In this document: piece by piece, positions 26,017-36,411 of the stretch
Position numbering within the stretch: position 1 is the first letter of the stretch
How the letters are laid out: each line of letters starts with the position of its first letter
Source: Phyllobacterium pellucidum
Lineage (GTDB): Bacteria > Pseudomonadota > Alphaproteobacteria > Rhizobiales > Rhizobiaceae
Assembly (NCBI RefSeq): GCF_013327855.1
Contig: NZ_JABUMX010000008.1
Location: 62,001-126,000, forward strand
Length of the DNA: 64,000 bases
Reading direction: 5' to 3'
Notes under the pieces: generated by a model
Database searches by the model: none
The model's input: the letters and a program-made list of their open reading frames with translations, nothing else
Told to the model about the DNA's origin: nothing
Position numbers and translations under genes: made by a program

Positions 26017-26961
26017 ATGCTTGATGTATTCAACCTGGTCTTACCGTTCTTTGGGCTGATTTTTCTTGGCTTTTTCGTGGCCAAGGTAAAACATCAGCCA
26101 CTCGAGGCGCTCGGGTGGATGAATACGTTCATCGTCTATGTGGCGCTTCCCGCGCTGTTTTTCCAGATTTTGTCCAAGACGCCGGTGGCCGAATTGACGC
26201 AGTGGGGCTTTATCATAGGCTGCACCGCATCGACCCTCCTGATCTTCATGGCAATGTTTGTGGTCGCGTTCGTGCGCACACGCCGCATTGACGAGAGCAC
26301 CATTCAGGGGCTCGCGGCAGCCTACGGCAATATTGGCTACATGGGCCCGGCGCTGGCGATCCTTGCTTTCGGCGCGCCGGCAGCCGTGCCGGTCGCACTC
26401 ATCTTCTGCTTTGACAACACGCTGCATTTCGTGATGGCGCCGTTGATGATGGCGCTTTCCGGCAACGACAAGCGTTCGCCGCGCGATCTCGCCGCCGGGG
26501 TGCTCAAGAAGATATTTGGCCACCCTTTCATCATCGCCACCATTTTCGGGGTAGGAGCGGCCATCACCGGACTGGAGCCGCCTGTGGCGGTCGACCGGAT
26601 GATCGATTTTCTTGCCCGTGCGGCGGCGCCTTGCGCGCTCTTCGCCATGGGCGCGACGCTGGCGCTGCGCCCCTTGCGACGTGTGCCGAAGGAACTCTAT
26701 CTGATTGTTCCGCTCAAGCTCGTCGTCCAGCCCGTACTGATTTACTGCGTCTTGCGCCTGGCCGGCGATTTCCCACCGGTTTGGGTCTATACGGCAATGC
26801 TTATGGCGGCCCTGCCAACCGCAACGAATGTCTTCGTCATCGCCCAGCAATATGGGGTTTGGGTCGAGCGCGCGTCGAGTTCAGTGCTCGCGACCACCCT
26901 GTTTTCGATCGTGACATTGACGCTTTGGCTCTACGCCATGACACATGGGCTGGTTCGGTGA
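26017..26961 (+). CDS. AEC family transporter (auxin efflux carrier fold)
   Basis: A 314-residue integral membrane protein with about ten hydrophobic helices in two repeats. The start at 26017 begins directly with a membrane helix (LDVFNLVLPFFGLIFLGFFVA); the longer frame overlaps the hspQ start. Visible family marks are the conserved GNIGYMGPALAILAFG crossover segment and the second-half ATNVFVIAQQYG. Members export or import organic acids and similar anions; the substrate cannot be told. It stands alone, followed by 162 bases to mntH. Confidence 0.88.
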   Translation: MLDVFNLVLPFFGLIFLGFFVAKVKHQPLEALGWMNTFIVYVALPALFFQILSKTPVAELTQWGFIIGCTASTLLIFMAMFVVAFVRTRRIDESTIQGLAAAYGNIGYMGPALAILAFGAPAAVPVALIFCFDNTLHFVMAPLMMALSGNDKRSPRDLAAGVLKKIFGHPFIIATIFGVGAAITGLEPPVAVDRMIDFLARAAAPCALFAMGATLALRPLRRVPKELYLIVPLKLVVQPVLIYCVLRLAGDFPPVWVYTAMLMAALPTATNVFVIAQQYGVWVERASSSVLATTLFSIVTLTLWLYAMTHGLVR

Positions 26962-27088
26962 GCCTTCATACGCCGCACCTCTAGTCCCCGACGGGTGCCG
27001 CCGCACGCCATCGGCTAGCTAGTTTGTATCAATTCTAAAGTTTTGTGGGGCACCCCCTTGCGGCTGTGGCGTCCATCTGTTTATATAG

Positions 27089-27105
27089 TTGCGAATGATT
27101 TGCAA
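27089..27105. promoter_or_regulatory. Mur/Fur-type operator upstream of mntH
   Basis: TTGCGAATGATTTGCAA is an 8-1-8 inverted repeat with one mismatch, ending 18 bases before the mntH start codon. Its pattern matches the manganese-responsive Mur box of rhizobia (TGCAAAT-type arms). Mn-bound Mur would repress mntH here. Confidence 0.75.
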
Positions 27106-27123
27106 TTGCGTTTCGGAGAAGTT

Positions 27124-28470
27124 ATGGATCAGCTAGCGCAGCACACCCCGGCGGCCGATGGATGGCGGCATGCCCGGGGCGAGGCATCTTTGTCCGACGT
27201 TCATCGTTCGGTCGCCGTGCGCTCGACCGGCCCAGGCTGGCGGCGTGCTGCCGCATTTGTCGGACCAGGCTATCTTGTGGCGGTCGGCTACATGGATCCC
27301 GGCAATTGGGCGACATCGCTCGCCGGTGGTTCGAAGTTTGGCTATTCGCTGCTTGTTGTCGCGCTGATCTCCAACATCATGGCGATCGTTCTGCAGGCTC
27401 TCTGCGCGCGTTTGGCGATCGGATCGGGCAGGGACCTTGCGCAGGCTTGCCGGGATGCATTTCCAAAGCCCGTTGCCTATACGCTGTGGTTCCTTGCGGA
27501 AATCGCCATCATCGCAACCGATATTGCGGAAGTCATTGGCACGGCGATCGGCCTCAATCTTATTTTTGGCATTCCACTCGAAATCGGCGTCCTCATCACT
27601 GCGCTCGATGTTTTCCTTATCCTGTACCTGCAGAAGTTGGGCTTCCGCTGGGTGGAAGCGTTGATCATTACGCTGCTTGGCGTGATTGCTGTCTGCTTCG
27701 GTATCCAGATTTTTCTTGCCGATCCTGAATGGGGCGCGGTGATCAAGGGCTTTGCCCCGACGACTGAAATCGTGACCAATCCGGAAATGCTGTATCTCGC
27801 GCTTGGTATCCTCGGCGCTACGGTGATGCCGCACAATCTCTATTTGCATTCGGGTATCGTGCAGACGCGCGCCTACGGCGATACGCTGCCCGAGAAACGG
27901 CAGGCGCTCAAATACGCGACGATCGATTCAACCGCGGCGCTGATGTTTGCACTTCTTATCAACGCTTCGATCCTGATCCTCGCCGCCGCGACCTTCCATA
28001 CGACCGGCCGCACGGAGGTTGCGGAACTTGGCGAAGCACATTCCCTGCTTGCGCCCTTGCTCGGTCTTGCCATCGCTCCAACCCTGTTCGGCATTGCGCT
28101 TCTGTGCTGCGGCATCAACTCGACGGTCACAGCGACGCTTGCAGGTCAGATCGTCATGGAGGGCTTTCTCCACATCAAGCTCGCACCATGGCTGCGCAGG
28201 CTGATCACCCGCGCGATTGCGATTATCCCGGCTGCGCTCGTGACGATCTGGTATGGCGAAAGCGGAACGGCGAAGCTGCTCGTACTCACCCAGGTGGTGC
28301 TCAGCCTGCAACTGTCATTTGCAGTGTTCCCGCTGGTCATGTTCACGGCAAGCAAGGCCAAGATGGGCGCTTTGGTCTCACCGCGCTGGCTGACCACGTT
28401 TGCCGTCATCATTGCGATCGTGATCGCCGTACTCAATGTGAAGCTGCTTTACGACTTCGTTCTTGCCTAA
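27124..28470 (+). CDS. mntH: Nramp-family Mn2+/H+ symporter MntH
   Basis: Imports manganese (and iron) using the proton gradient. The start at 27124 has GGAGAAG upstream, giving 448 residues; the longer frame crosses the operator. There are about eleven membrane helices. The metal-site motifs are present: [12 protein letters not shown] in helix 1 and [11 protein letters not shown] in helix 6. [14 protein letters not shown] and the [13 protein letters not shown] segment (helix 3) are also typical. The Mur-type box at 27089 supports manganese control. Its stop overlaps the end of the UbiH-like gene on the other strand. Confidence 0.95.
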   Translation: MDQLAQHTPAADGWRHARGEASLSDVHRSVAVRSTGPGWRRAAAFVGPGYLVAVGYMDPGNWATSLAGGSKFGYSLLVVALISNIMAIVLQALCARLAIGSGRDLAQACRDAFPKPVAYTLWFLAEIAIIATDIAEVIGTAIGLNLIFGIPLEIGVLITALDVFLILYLQKLGFRWVEALIITLLGVIAVCFGIQIFLADPEWGAVIKGFAPTTEIVTNPEMLYLALGILGATVMPHNLYLHSGIVQTRAYGDTLPEKRQALKYATIDSTAALMFALLINASILILAAATFHTTGRTEVAELGEAHSLLAPLLGLAIAPTLFGIALLCCGINSTVTATLAGQIVMEGFLHIKLAPWLRRLITRAIAIIPAALVTIWYGESGTAKLLVLTQVVLSLQLSFAVFPLVMFTASKAKMGALVSPRWLTTFAVIIAIVIAVLNVKLLYDFVLA

Positions 28471-29669
28471 TGTTCCGGGGCAGTGTGCTTGCGCGTAAAG
28501 CGGAAGCCGCTGCCCGGACGAAGCCCTTCACGCATGACGAACCCGCGCAGGGGCGAAAACACCCGCAACAATTCCAGGCCCCCACTGCGGACCATCTGCA
28601 CCGGAAGGAAATCAGACAAGAGCGATCTGTTCAGTGCATCGACCGCACCCGTCCGCGCAAAGATGTCAGGGCTGCGCTTGCGGTTATAGGTCGAGATGAC
28701 CCGTGACGAGCCGAGATCGGCCCCGTCCGTCGGGAAGGTCTCGAGCAGGGTCTCGACGTCCCTTACACCGAGGTTGAGACCTTGCGCGCCAATGGGCGGA
28801 AAAACATGAGCGGACTCGCCGGCAAGAAACACGCGATTTCGGGCGAAAGATGTCGGAACGAGGCCGGAGAGCGGCCAGCTTTGCGGATCGACATCAATGG
28901 TCACTGCGCCGAGCATGGACTGCATGCGCTCTTCCACCCGCATTGCGAGCTGGTCGCGGGTGAGTTCAAGCAGTTCAACCGCGTGCGCCGGCGTCGTCAC
29001 CCATACGAGGCTCGACCGCTTCCCCTGGAGCGGGACCTGCGTGAACGGTCCGTGCTCGGTGTGGAACTCCGTCGAAATGTCGTGGTGGTCGCGCGTGTGG
29101 CTGAAGCTCAGCACGATGGCCGTCTGGTTGTATGACCAGGTCCGGGCGGAAATGCCTGCCGCTTCGCGAGCAAGCGAGGACCGGCCATCCGCCGCAATCA
29201 CAATGTTCGCAGTAATGCTCGAGCCATCATTGGCTTCCACCGTAATTGCGTCGTCGCTCGGGTGGTAGTGGGTGGCCGAGGCGGCAATGTGCCTCGCGCC
29301 TGAATGCTGGAGTGCGTCAGCAAGGACAGACGTCAGTGTCGTATTGGGAATATTGTAACCAAATGCCGGTTCATCAATCTCGCTGGCCTCGAACGTGACG
29401 GCAGGGCTGCGGATCAGACGCTGCGTGCCATCGAGGATGCGCATCGTGGTAATCGGGGCTGCGTGCGGTTCGATCGCTTCCCACAGGCCGATCTTTTCCA
29501 GGAGCTTGATGGCTGGCATCATCAGCGCAGTGGTGCGCTGGTCAGAGGCTTCAGGCACGACGCCGAGGCTGACGACATTGTCGAACGAGCGGGCCGTGGC
29601 GATCGCCGCAATCAACCCGACGTGCCCAGCTCCGGCAATGACGATCGGATCGGTTCTGGTGCTGGTCAT
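28467..29669 (-). CDS. UbiH/UbiF-family FAD-dependent hydroxylase
   Basis: A 400-residue flavoprotein monooxygenase probably acting in ubiquinone ring hydroxylation. Family landmarks are the N-terminal FAD site [17 protein letters not shown], the middle motif [16 protein letters not shown] (with the DG pair), and the C-terminal [34 protein letters not shown] precedes the ATG. Which ring position it hydroxylates cannot be told from sequence. It is divergent from pcs, sharing the 29670-29850 intergenic region. Confidence 0.88.
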   Translation of the reverse strand: MTSTRTDPIVIAGAGHVGLIAAIATARSFDNVVSLGVVPEASDQRTTALMMPAIKLLEKIGLWEAIEPHAAPITTMRILDGTQRLIRSPAVTFEASEIDEPAFGYNIPNTTLTSVLADALQHSGARHIAASATHYHPSDDAITVEANDGSSITANIVIAADGRSSLAREAAGISARTWSYNQTAIVLSFSHTRDHHDISTEFHTEHGPFTQVPLQGKRSSLVWVTTPAHAVELLELTRDQLAMRVEERMQSMLGAVTIDVDPQSWPLSGLVPTSFARNRVFLAGESAHVFPPIGAQGLNLGVRDVETLLETFPTDGADLGSSRVISTYNRKRSPDIFARTGAVDALNRSLLSDFLPVQMVRSGGLELLRVFSPLRGFVMREGLRPGSGFRFTRKHTAPEH

Positions 29670-29849
29670 ATCTGTCTCCCATTTGCGGGCCCGTGCGGGG
29701 CTTTCAACAGTTTATATGAGTTTCATTGCTTGCGCTTTCAGCCAATTTCAAGAAAAGCTGATCGCAAATCGTTCGTCGTTGCCAAGATATAACGGCAGGC
29801 GTTTAATTGTGATGCAGCAGATTGGCGCGGACCCTTGAAAAAACCTACC

Positions 29850-30587
29850 ATGCCCAAGGGCGTCAAGCCCAAGAAAGTGACGGCGCCGCAAGCAAAGGCT
29901 TTCTCGGTCCATCTGTTGACGGCGTCCGGTTCGTTTCTGGCGTTTCTTTCCGTCGTCGCCGCCAGCGAGGAAAGCTGGACCGCCATGTTCTGGTGGCTCG
30001 GACTTGCCTTGTTCGTTGACGGCATCGATGGTCCGATCGCCCGCAAGCTGGAAGTCAAGTACGTCCTGCCCAATTGGTCGGGAGAACTCCTCGACAATAT
30101 CATCGACTACATGACCTATGTGCTCATCCCCGCCTTCGCGCTCTACCAGCGCGGCTTCATGGGCGAGGGCCTGTCGTTTCTCGCAGCGGCCATCATCGTC
30201 GTATCGAGCGCTATCTACTACGCTGACACAGGCATGAAGACGAAGGAGAACTTCTTCAAAGGGTTCCCGGTTGTCTGGAACATGATTGTTTTCACCTTGT
30301 TCATCGTGCGGCCCGGCGAATGGGTGGCTTTTGCAATCGTTCTCGTTGCCGCAATAGTTTCATTCCTGCCGATCTATTTCCTGCATCCGGTGCGCGTGCA
30401 GCGTTTGCGCAACCTCAATCTGACGATATTTTTCCTCTGGTGCGGCTTTGGGGCGTTCTCGCTGTTTCAAGAACTTGATTCGCCGCTTTGGGTGCGCATT
30501 GGCATTTCCGTTACGGGGATCTATCTTTTTTTCATCGGCGCCGTAATGCAGTTGTTCCCCAATTTGGGGCGGACGGAGAAAGCGTAA
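29850..30587 (+). CDS. pcs: Phosphatidylcholine synthase
   Basis: Inner-membrane enzyme joining choline directly to CDP-diacylglycerol to make phosphatidylcholine, a pathway typical of rhizobia and Brucella. The CDP-alcohol phosphotransferase motif is clear: DGIDGPIAR, then G-x3-D-x3-D in SGELLDNIIDY. Conserved stretches of the family follow: IIVVSSAIYYADTGMKT, GFPVVWNMIVFTLF, FLPIYFLHPVRVQRLR. Around seven membrane helices are visible. An ATG at 29850 and an in-frame TTG at 29835 are both possible starts; neither has a good ribosome site. The stop overlaps the start of the next gene (TAATG). Confidence 0.95.
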   Translation: MPKGVKPKKVTAPQAKAFSVHLLTASGSFLAFLSVVAASEESWTAMFWWLGLALFVDGIDGPIARKLEVKYVLPNWSGELLDNIIDYMTYVLIPAFALYQRGFMGEGLSFLAAAIIVVSSAIYYADTGMKTKENFFKGFPVVWNMIVFTLFIVRPGEWVAFAIVLVAAIVSFLPIYFLHPVRVQRLRNLNLTIFFLWCGFGAFSLFQELDSPLWVRIGISVTGIYLFFIGAVMQLFPNLGRTEKA

Positions 30588-31564
30588 TGGTCAAGGCTGT
30601 TCGTATTCATCAAACCGGCGGGCCGGAGGCACTGACTTACGAAGATGTTTCGGTCGGGGCGCCCGGACCGGGCGAGGTGCGCATCCGAAATGAAGCGATC
30701 GGCCTCAACTTTCTCGATGTCTATTATCGAACTGGTCTCTATCCGTCGCCGACCCCGCTGCCGCTGATTCCGGGCCACGAGGGCGCTGGCGTTGTGCTTG
30801 CCGTCGGCGAGGGTGCCGGATGGCTGAAGCCCGGCGACCGGGTCGCCTACACCGGTCCGATCGGTGCTTATGCGCATGAGCGGCTTATTCCGGCCGATCG
30901 CCTTGTCAAAGTCCCGGATGAAATTCCGCTGCAACAAGCGGCAGCGATGATGCTTAAGGGCCTTACGGCCCAGTACCTCTTGCGCCAGACTTTTCCGGTG
31001 AAGAAAGGTGACACGATCCTCTTTCACGCGGCTGCCGGCGGCGTCGGTCTCATCGCTGGACAATGGGCAAGACACCTTGGCGCGACGGTCATCGGCACCG
31101 CCGGTTCAGAAGACAAGGTGAAGCTCGCCCTCGATCATGGCTACGACCATGTCATCAATTACCGCAGTGAGAATTTTGTGGAGCGGGTGAAAGAGCTGAC
31201 CGGCGGCAAAGGCGTCGATGTCGTCTACGACTCCGTCGGCAAGGACACGTTCGACGGCTCGCTGGATTGCCTGCGGCCGCGCGGAATGATCGTGTGTTTT
31301 GGTCAGTCATCCGGACCGGTGCCGCCATTCGATCTGGGCATTCTCTCGCGCAAGGGATCGCTCTACCTTACGCGTCCGACGCTCTTCGTCTATGTGGCCG
31401 CGCGCGAGGCGCTCGAAAGCGGTGCCAACGAACTTTTTGACCTCGTCGCAAAGGGCGTCATCCGTATTGAAGTCGGCCAGACCTACCCGCTGAAGGATGT
31501 CGCCAATGCGCACCGCGACCTTGAAGCCCGTAAGACGACCGGCACGACCGTGCTCATTCCTTAA
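30587..31564 (+). CDS. NADPH:quinone oxidoreductase, zinc-independent MDR family
   Basis: A 325-residue medium-chain dehydrogenase/reductase of the quinone oxidoreductase (QorA, zeta-crystallin) group. The N-terminal catalytic domain has IGLNFLDVYYRTGLYP and PGHEGAGVVLAVGEGA without zinc ligands. The Rossmann part has FHAAAGGVGLIAGQWARHLGATVIGTAGS and DVVYDSVGKDTF. It would reduce quinones or conjugated carbonyls by NADPH. GGAG precedes the ATG, which shares a base with the pcs stop, so the two are coupled. Confidence 0.92.
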   Translation: MVKAVRIHQTGGPEALTYEDVSVGAPGPGEVRIRNEAIGLNFLDVYYRTGLYPSPTPLPLIPGHEGAGVVLAVGEGAGWLKPGDRVAYTGPIGAYAHERLIPADRLVKVPDEIPLQQAAAMMLKGLTAQYLLRQTFPVKKGDTILFHAAAGGVGLIAGQWARHLGATVIGTAGSEDKVKLALDHGYDHVINYRSENFVERVKELTGGKGVDVVYDSVGKDTFDGSLDCLRPRGMIVCFGQSSGPVPPFDLGILSRKGSLYLTRPTLFVYVAAREALESGANELFDLVAKGVIRIEVGQTYPLKDVANAHRDLEARKTTGTTVLIP

Positions 31565-31680
31565 GCCTCTGATGTTCGTGCACGATTAATGTGCGCAAAT
31601 GGCCGCAACCACTCGTTTTGCACTTTCCAAGTTTGGCCGGGGTAGCATAGGATCAGGAACGGTCTTGGCCGCGGGGAACG

Positions 31681-33264
31681 ATGACACAAAAAAGAATAGA
31701 CGGCTCTGAAACACCGCTACTGGAAGCTGACAAGCTCACCAAAATTTTCGGCACACTCAAAGCCTGCGACGAAATCGACCTGAGAATTAGCGCCGGCGAG
31801 ATTCATTCGCTGCTCGGCGAGAACGGCGCTGGAAAATCGACGCTGGTGAAGATGCTGTTTGGCGCATTGCAGCCAAGTTCCGGCAGCATTTCCTGGAAGG
31901 GAAACGCTGTCACGGTGACCAATCCGGCCATGGGAAGATCGCTCGGTATCGGTATGGTTTTCCAGCACTTTTCGCTCTTTGATGCGCTGACTGCAGCAGA
32001 GAATATCGCCCTTTCGCTCGACGAAAAAACGCCGCTCGATACGATCGCCGCGCGTGCTCGCGGAATCGGCGATGCCTATGGGTTGCCGGTCGATCCCGAT
32101 GCGCTTGTCGGCGACCTTTCCGTCGGTGAGCGGCAGCGAATCGAGATCATTCGCTGCCTGTTACAAAACCCTGACCTTATCATTCTGGACGAACCGACAT
32201 CGGTGCTGACACCACAGGAAGCAGACCTACTTTTCGTGACACTGGAACGGCTTCGCTCTGAAGGAAAATCCATTCTCTATATCAGCCACCGGCTGGAGGA
32301 GGTCCGGCGCCTGTGCGATCGGGCAACCGTTCTTCGGCACGGCAAAGTTGTGGGCCAATGCGACCCCCGGGCCGAGACAGCCGCTTCCCTGGCGCGGATG
32401 ATGGTAGGCAGCGACATCCACGTCATCGAGCGTAGTCCGGTGCAAAAATCTGCTGAACAGAGCCTGCCGCTTGTCGAGGTCAACGGATTGTCGCAGCGGC
32501 CGCGCGGCCCCTTTTCGGTTTCGCTGCACGATATCCGCCTTGCCGTTCAGGCTGGCGAAATCCTCGGCATCGCAGGTGTCGCCGGAAACGGGCAGGGCGA
32601 ATTGTTCGAGGCAATTTCCGGAGAGGTTCTGCAGGAGCGGCCGGACATAATCCGGCTTCGCGGCAAGGATGCTGGCAGAATCGGCATTTCGGCCCGGCGC
32701 AAGCTTGGTGCCGCTTTCGTGCCGGAAGAGCGCCTTGGCCATGGTGCTGTGCCAGATATGTCGCTGACCAACAATCTCCTTCTTTCGCGCCATGCGACGG
32801 ATCGCAAGGTGTTTCTTGCCGGCGGCGCGCTCAAGCTCGTCGCAGAGTCCAGTCTTGCCTCGGCGGCTAAGCGCATCATAGGCCGCATGGACGTCCGCAA
32901 AAGCGCAGAAAACCCCGATGCGTCAGCGCTTTCTGGCGGAAACCTGCAGAAGTTCCTGATCGGCCGCGAGCTTGATCGCAACCCTTCGGTGATGATCGTC
33001 AACCAGCCGACATGGGGCGTGGACGCTGGCGCGGCCGCGCATATCCGCCAGGCGCTCGTCGACCTTGCCAGGAGCGGTTCGGCCGTGATTGTGATCAGCC
33101 AGGACCTCGATGAGCTTTTCGAAATTTCCGACCGCATCGCCGCGATGGTGCATGGCCGGCTTTCTGAATCTGTGCCTATCGAAGCCATGAACCGCGAACG
33201 CGTCGGCTTGATGATGGGCGGTGCCGAGCACGCCGCACCCCTGGCGAGTGCAGGGGCAGCATGA
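31681..33264 (+). CDS. ABC transporter ATP-binding protein, BMP/nucleoside type (two ATPase domains)
   Basis: A 527-residue fused dimer of ABC ATPases, as in RbsA, MglA and the nucleoside importer NupA/YufO. The first domain has GENGAGKSTLVKMLFG (Walker A), LSVGERQRIEIIRCL (signature) and LIILDEPTSVLT (Walker B). The second has a degenerate Walker A (GVAGNGQGELFEAI) and LSGGNLQKFLIGREL, with VMIVNQPTWGVD where the usual aspartate-glutamate is changed, as is normal for these proteins. It is the first gene of a four-gene operon, with ATGA coupling to the permease. Confidence 0.95.
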   Translation: MTQKRIDGSETPLLEADKLTKIFGTLKACDEIDLRISAGEIHSLLGENGAGKSTLVKMLFGALQPSSGSISWKGNAVTVTNPAMGRSLGIGMVFQHFSLFDALTAAENIALSLDEKTPLDTIAARARGIGDAYGLPVDPDALVGDLSVGERQRIEIIRCLLQNPDLIILDEPTSVLTPQEADLLFVTLERLRSEGKSILYISHRLEEVRRLCDRATVLRHGKVVGQCDPRAETAASLARMMVGSDIHVIERSPVQKSAEQSLPLVEVNGLSQRPRGPFSVSLHDIRLAVQAGEILGIAGVAGNGQGELFEAISGEVLQERPDIIRLRGKDAGRIGISARRKLGAAFVPEERLGHGAVPDMSLTNNLLLSRHATDRKVFLAGGALKLVAESSLASAAKRIIGRMDVRKSAENPDASALSGGNLQKFLIGRELDRNPSVMIVNQPTWGVDAGAAAHIRQALVDLARSGSAVIVISQDLDELFEISDRIAAMVHGRLSESVPIEAMNRERVGLMMGGAEHAAPLASAGAA

Positions 33265-34355
33265 TGCGGATAGAAATCGTCAGACGCCCGCAACACTCGG
33301 CGCTTTTCAGTGCGCTGTCGCCCTTCATCGCCCTGTTTCTCACGGTCATTGCTGGAGCAATTCTTTTCTCGTTGCTCGGCAAGAATCCATTTGCGGCACT
33401 CTATTCCTATTTCGTCGAGCCGCTCACCGAGGTCTGGTCGATCCATGAATTATTGGTGAAAGCCGCGCCGCTTATCCTGATTGCAGTCGGCTTGTCGGTC
33501 TGCTTCCTTTCGAACAACTGGAACATCGGTGCTGAAGGTCAGCTGATCGCAGGCGGGATCGCGGGGTCGATTCTTCCGGTAATGTTCCCGGATTTTCAAG
33601 GCTGGTACGTCCTGCCGTTGATGCTGTTATTCAGCATGGCGGGTGGAATGGCATATGCGACGATCCCGGCCTATCTCAAGGTACGTTTCAATACCAACGA
33701 GATCCTGACGAGCCTCATGCTCGTCTATGTCGCGCAGCTTTTCCTCGATTGGCTGGTACGCGGTCCCTGGCGCAACCCGCAAGGCTACAACTTTCCCGAG
33801 ACGGTGCAGTTCAATGACAGCGCCATCCTGCCGGCCATCTGGGCCGATTCGGGCCGAGCGCATTGGGGCTTTATTATCGCTCTGATCGCTGCTGTCATTG
33901 TCTGGTTCATGCTGTCGCGCACGCTCAACGGCTTTGAGATCAAGGTGCTCGGCCGCAGTTCGCGGGCAGGGCGCTTTGCCGGTTTCAGCGCGGGCCGGCT
34001 TACCTTCTTTGCCTTCCTTGTATCCGGTGCGCTTGCCGGCCTCGCCGGCATTGCTGAAGTGTCCGGCGCCGTCGGCCAGTTGCGGACGACGATTACACCC
34101 GGATATGGCTTCACTGCGATCATCGTCGCGTTCCTCGGGCGGCTCAATCCGCTCGGCATCGTTGCCGCGGGACTGGTTCTGGCACTTTCCTATCTCGGGG
34201 GCGAGGCGGCGCAGATCTCGCTCGGTATATCGGAAAAGTCAGCCCGCATTTTCCAGGGCATCATCCTTTTCTTCGTGTTGGCCAGCGACACGCTGATCTA
34301 CTACCGCATAAGGTTCGTAACGCGTCTCGGCGACGCCGTGGCAAAGGGCGCCTGA
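33261..34355 (+). CDS. ABC transporter permease, BMP/nucleoside type (first)
   Basis: A 364-residue inner-membrane permease with about nine helices. The conserved ENWNIG-like segment LSNNWNIGAEGQLIAGGIAG and the EAA-like loop GRSSRAGRFAGFSAGRL that contacts the ATPase are visible. It begins inside the ATPase stop codon (ATGA) and ends one base before the second permease. This family pairs two unlike permeases to carry purines, nucleosides or related compounds. Confidence 0.94.
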   Translation: MMRIEIVRRPQHSALFSALSPFIALFLTVIAGAILFSLLGKNPFAALYSYFVEPLTEVWSIHELLVKAAPLILIAVGLSVCFLSNNWNIGAEGQLIAGGIAGSILPVMFPDFQGWYVLPLMLLFSMAGGMAYATIPAYLKVRFNTNEILTSLMLVYVAQLFLDWLVRGPWRNPQGYNFPETVQFNDSAILPAIWADSGRAHWGFIIALIAAVIVWFMLSRTLNGFEIKVLGRSSRAGRFAGFSAGRLTFFAFLVSGALAGLAGIAEVSGAVGQLRTTITPGYGFTAIIVAFLGRLNPLGIVAAGLVLALSYLGGEAAQISLGISEKSARIFQGIILFFVLASDTLIYYRIRFVTRLGDAVAKGA

Positions 34356-34356
34356 G

Positions 34357-35277
34357 ATGTCCATGTTCGAAGCCATTCTTCTAACGGTTGCGACTGCGGC
34401 GACGCCGCTCCTCATTGCCGCCCTTGGCGAACTCGTCGTCGAACGCTCCGGCGTACTTAACCTCGGCGTCGAAGGCATGATGATCATGGGCGCGGTCTGC
34501 GGCTTTGTGGTTGCCCAGACGACCGGATCCGCCTGGGTCGGCATGGGCGCGGCCATTTTGGCGGGCGCCGCCTTTTCCCTGCTCTTCGGGTTTCTTACGC
34601 TGACCCTTGTGACCAACCAGGTCGCGACCGGCCTCGCACTGACCCTGCTGGGCCTGGGCGCTTCGGCGATGATCGGCGAAAGCTTTGTCGGCCTGCCTGG
34701 GGTCAAGATGGAATCGCTCTATATTGCCGGGCTGACCGATATTCCCTATGTCGGCAAGCTCCTCTTCGGCCAGGATCCGATCTTCTATATCTCAATCCTT
34801 TTGACGATCGCCGTCGTCTGGTTCCTGTTCAGGACCCGCGCAGGCCTTACATTGCGTGCTGTCGGCGACAACCACACCTCGGCGCATGCGCTTGGCGTTC
34901 CCGTTGTCCGCATCCGTTACCTGGCGGTTCTCTTCGGCGGCGCCTGTGCGGGGCTCGCCGGCGGCCAGCTGTCGCTGGTTTATGTGCCGCAATGGGTGGA
35001 GAACATGACGGCGGGGCGAGGCTGGATCGCGCTTGCGCTCGTTGTCTTTGCGTCGTGGCGGCCGTGGCGGATTCTGGCGGGCGCCTATCTTTTTGGCGCG
35101 GTGAGCATCGGTCAGTTGCACGCGCAGGCGCTGGGTATCGGAATACCCTCCCAGTTCATGTCGTCGCTGCCCTACCTTGCGACAATCGTCGTGCTCGTGC
35201 TGATCTCCAGAAACAAGCGGCTGACGCTGATGAATACCCCGACTTCGCTCGGCAAACCCTTCGTACCGGACCGCTAG
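34357..35277 (+). CDS. ABC transporter permease, BMP/nucleoside type (second)
   Basis: A 306-residue membrane protein with around eight helices. Family features are ERSGVLNLGVEGMMIMGAVCGFV near the N-terminus and the coupling loop LRAVGDNHTSAHALGVPVVRIRYLAVLFGGACAGLAGG. It forms the membrane pore with the preceding permease. It starts one base after that gene's stop and precedes the binding-protein gene by 49 bases. Confidence 0.94.
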   Translation: MSMFEAILLTVATAATPLLIAALGELVVERSGVLNLGVEGMMIMGAVCGFVVAQTTGSAWVGMGAAILAGAAFSLLFGFLTLTLVTNQVATGLALTLLGLGASAMIGESFVGLPGVKMESLYIAGLTDIPYVGKLLFGQDPIFYISILLTIAVVWFLFRTRAGLTLRAVGDNHTSAHALGVPVVRIRYLAVLFGGACAGLAGGQLSLVYVPQWVENMTAGRGWIALALVVFASWRPWRILAGAYLFGAVSIGQLHAQALGIGIPSQFMSSLPYLATIVVLVLISRNKRLTLMNTPTSLGKPFVPDR

Positions 35278-35326
35278 GGCGGCCTGAAACGAAACTCGAT
35301 ACGCATTAACAGAGAGGTGAACCTAA

Positions 35327-36394
35327 ATGAAAAAATTGATGATGGCGCTTACTGTCGCCGCCAGCTTTGCATTGGCGGGTGCGGCGCACGCCGAGGATAA
35401 ACTGAAAGTCGGTTTCATCTATATCGGACCCCCCGGTGATTTCGGATGGACATACCAGCACGACCAGGGCCGAAAGCAGCTGGAAAAGGAACTCGGCGAC
35501 AAGGTCGAGACGACCTTCCTCGAAAACGTACCGGAAGGTGCGGATGCCGAGCGTGCCATCGAGCGCCTCGCACGCGCCGGCAATCAGCTTATCTTCACGA
35601 CATCGTTCGGCTACATGGATGCAACGAACAAGGTCGCGCAGAAATTCCCCAAGGTGAAATTCGAGCACGCAACCGGCTACAAGACCGCCGAGAACGTCGC
35701 TGTTTACAATTCTCGCTTCTATGAGGGACGATATGTGCAAGGCGTGATCGCCGCGAAGATGTCGAAGACGGGCGTTGCCGGCTATATCGGCTCGTTCCCA
35801 ATTCCGGAAGTTGTGCAGGGCATCAATTCCTTCATGCTTGGCGCACAGTCGGTCAATCCGAACTTCAAGATCAAGGTGATCTGGGCCAATTCCTGGTTCG
35901 ATCCGGCCAAGGAGGCTGACGCCGCCAAGGCGCTGGTCGATCAGGGTGTCGACATCATCACCCAGCACACGGATTCGACCGCGCCCATGCAGGTTGCGTC
36001 GGAGCGCAAGATCAAGGCGTTTGGCCAGGCATCGGACATGATAAAGTTCGGACCGGAAACACAGCTGACGTCGATCGTCGATAATTGGGGCCCATATTAC
36101 ATCGAGCGCGCCAAGGCAGTCCTCGACGGCACCTGGAAGTCGCACAACGTTTTCGAAGGCATGCACGAGGGCCTCGTCGTCATGGCGCCCTACACCAATA
36201 TGCCTGACGACGTGAAGAAGCTGGCCGAGGAAACCCAGGCGAAGATCACATCCGGTGAACTGAAGCCGTTCACTGGCCCGATCAAGAAGCAGGACGGCAG
36301 CGAATGGCTGAAGGTAGGTGAAACTGCCGACGACAAGACCATTCTCAGCATGAATTTCTACGTTGCCGGCGTGGATGACCAGCTTCCGAAATGA
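35327..36394 (+). CDS. BMP-family periplasmic substrate-binding protein
   Basis: A 355-residue exported binding protein of the basic membrane protein (BMP/PnrA-like) family. A signal peptide ends AHAED, with no lipobox, so it is soluble in the periplasm. The mature start KVGFIYIGPPGDFGWTYQHDQGRKQLE is typical; in the family, aromatic and Asp residues here stack on purine bases. GAGAGGTGA is the ribosome site. It completes the importer with the two permeases and ATPase. The ligand is probably a nucleoside or purine-like compound, but this is inferred from family. Confidence 0.94.
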   Translation: MKKLMMALTVAASFALAGAAHAEDKLKVGFIYIGPPGDFGWTYQHDQGRKQLEKELGDKVETTFLENVPEGADAERAIERLARAGNQLIFTTSFGYMDATNKVAQKFPKVKFEHATGYKTAENVAVYNSRFYEGRYVQGVIAAKMSKTGVAGYIGSFPIPEVVQGINSFMLGAQSVNPNFKIKVIWANSWFDPAKEADAAKALVDQGVDIITQHTDSTAPMQVASERKIKAFGQASDMIKFGPETQLTSIVDNWGPYYIERAKAVLDGTWKSHNVFEGMHEGLVVMAPYTNMPDDVKKLAEETQAKITSGELKPFTGPIKKQDGSEWLKVGETADDKTILSMNFYVAGVDDQLPK

Positions 36395-36411
36395 GCTTTT
36401 TATGAAAAAAG

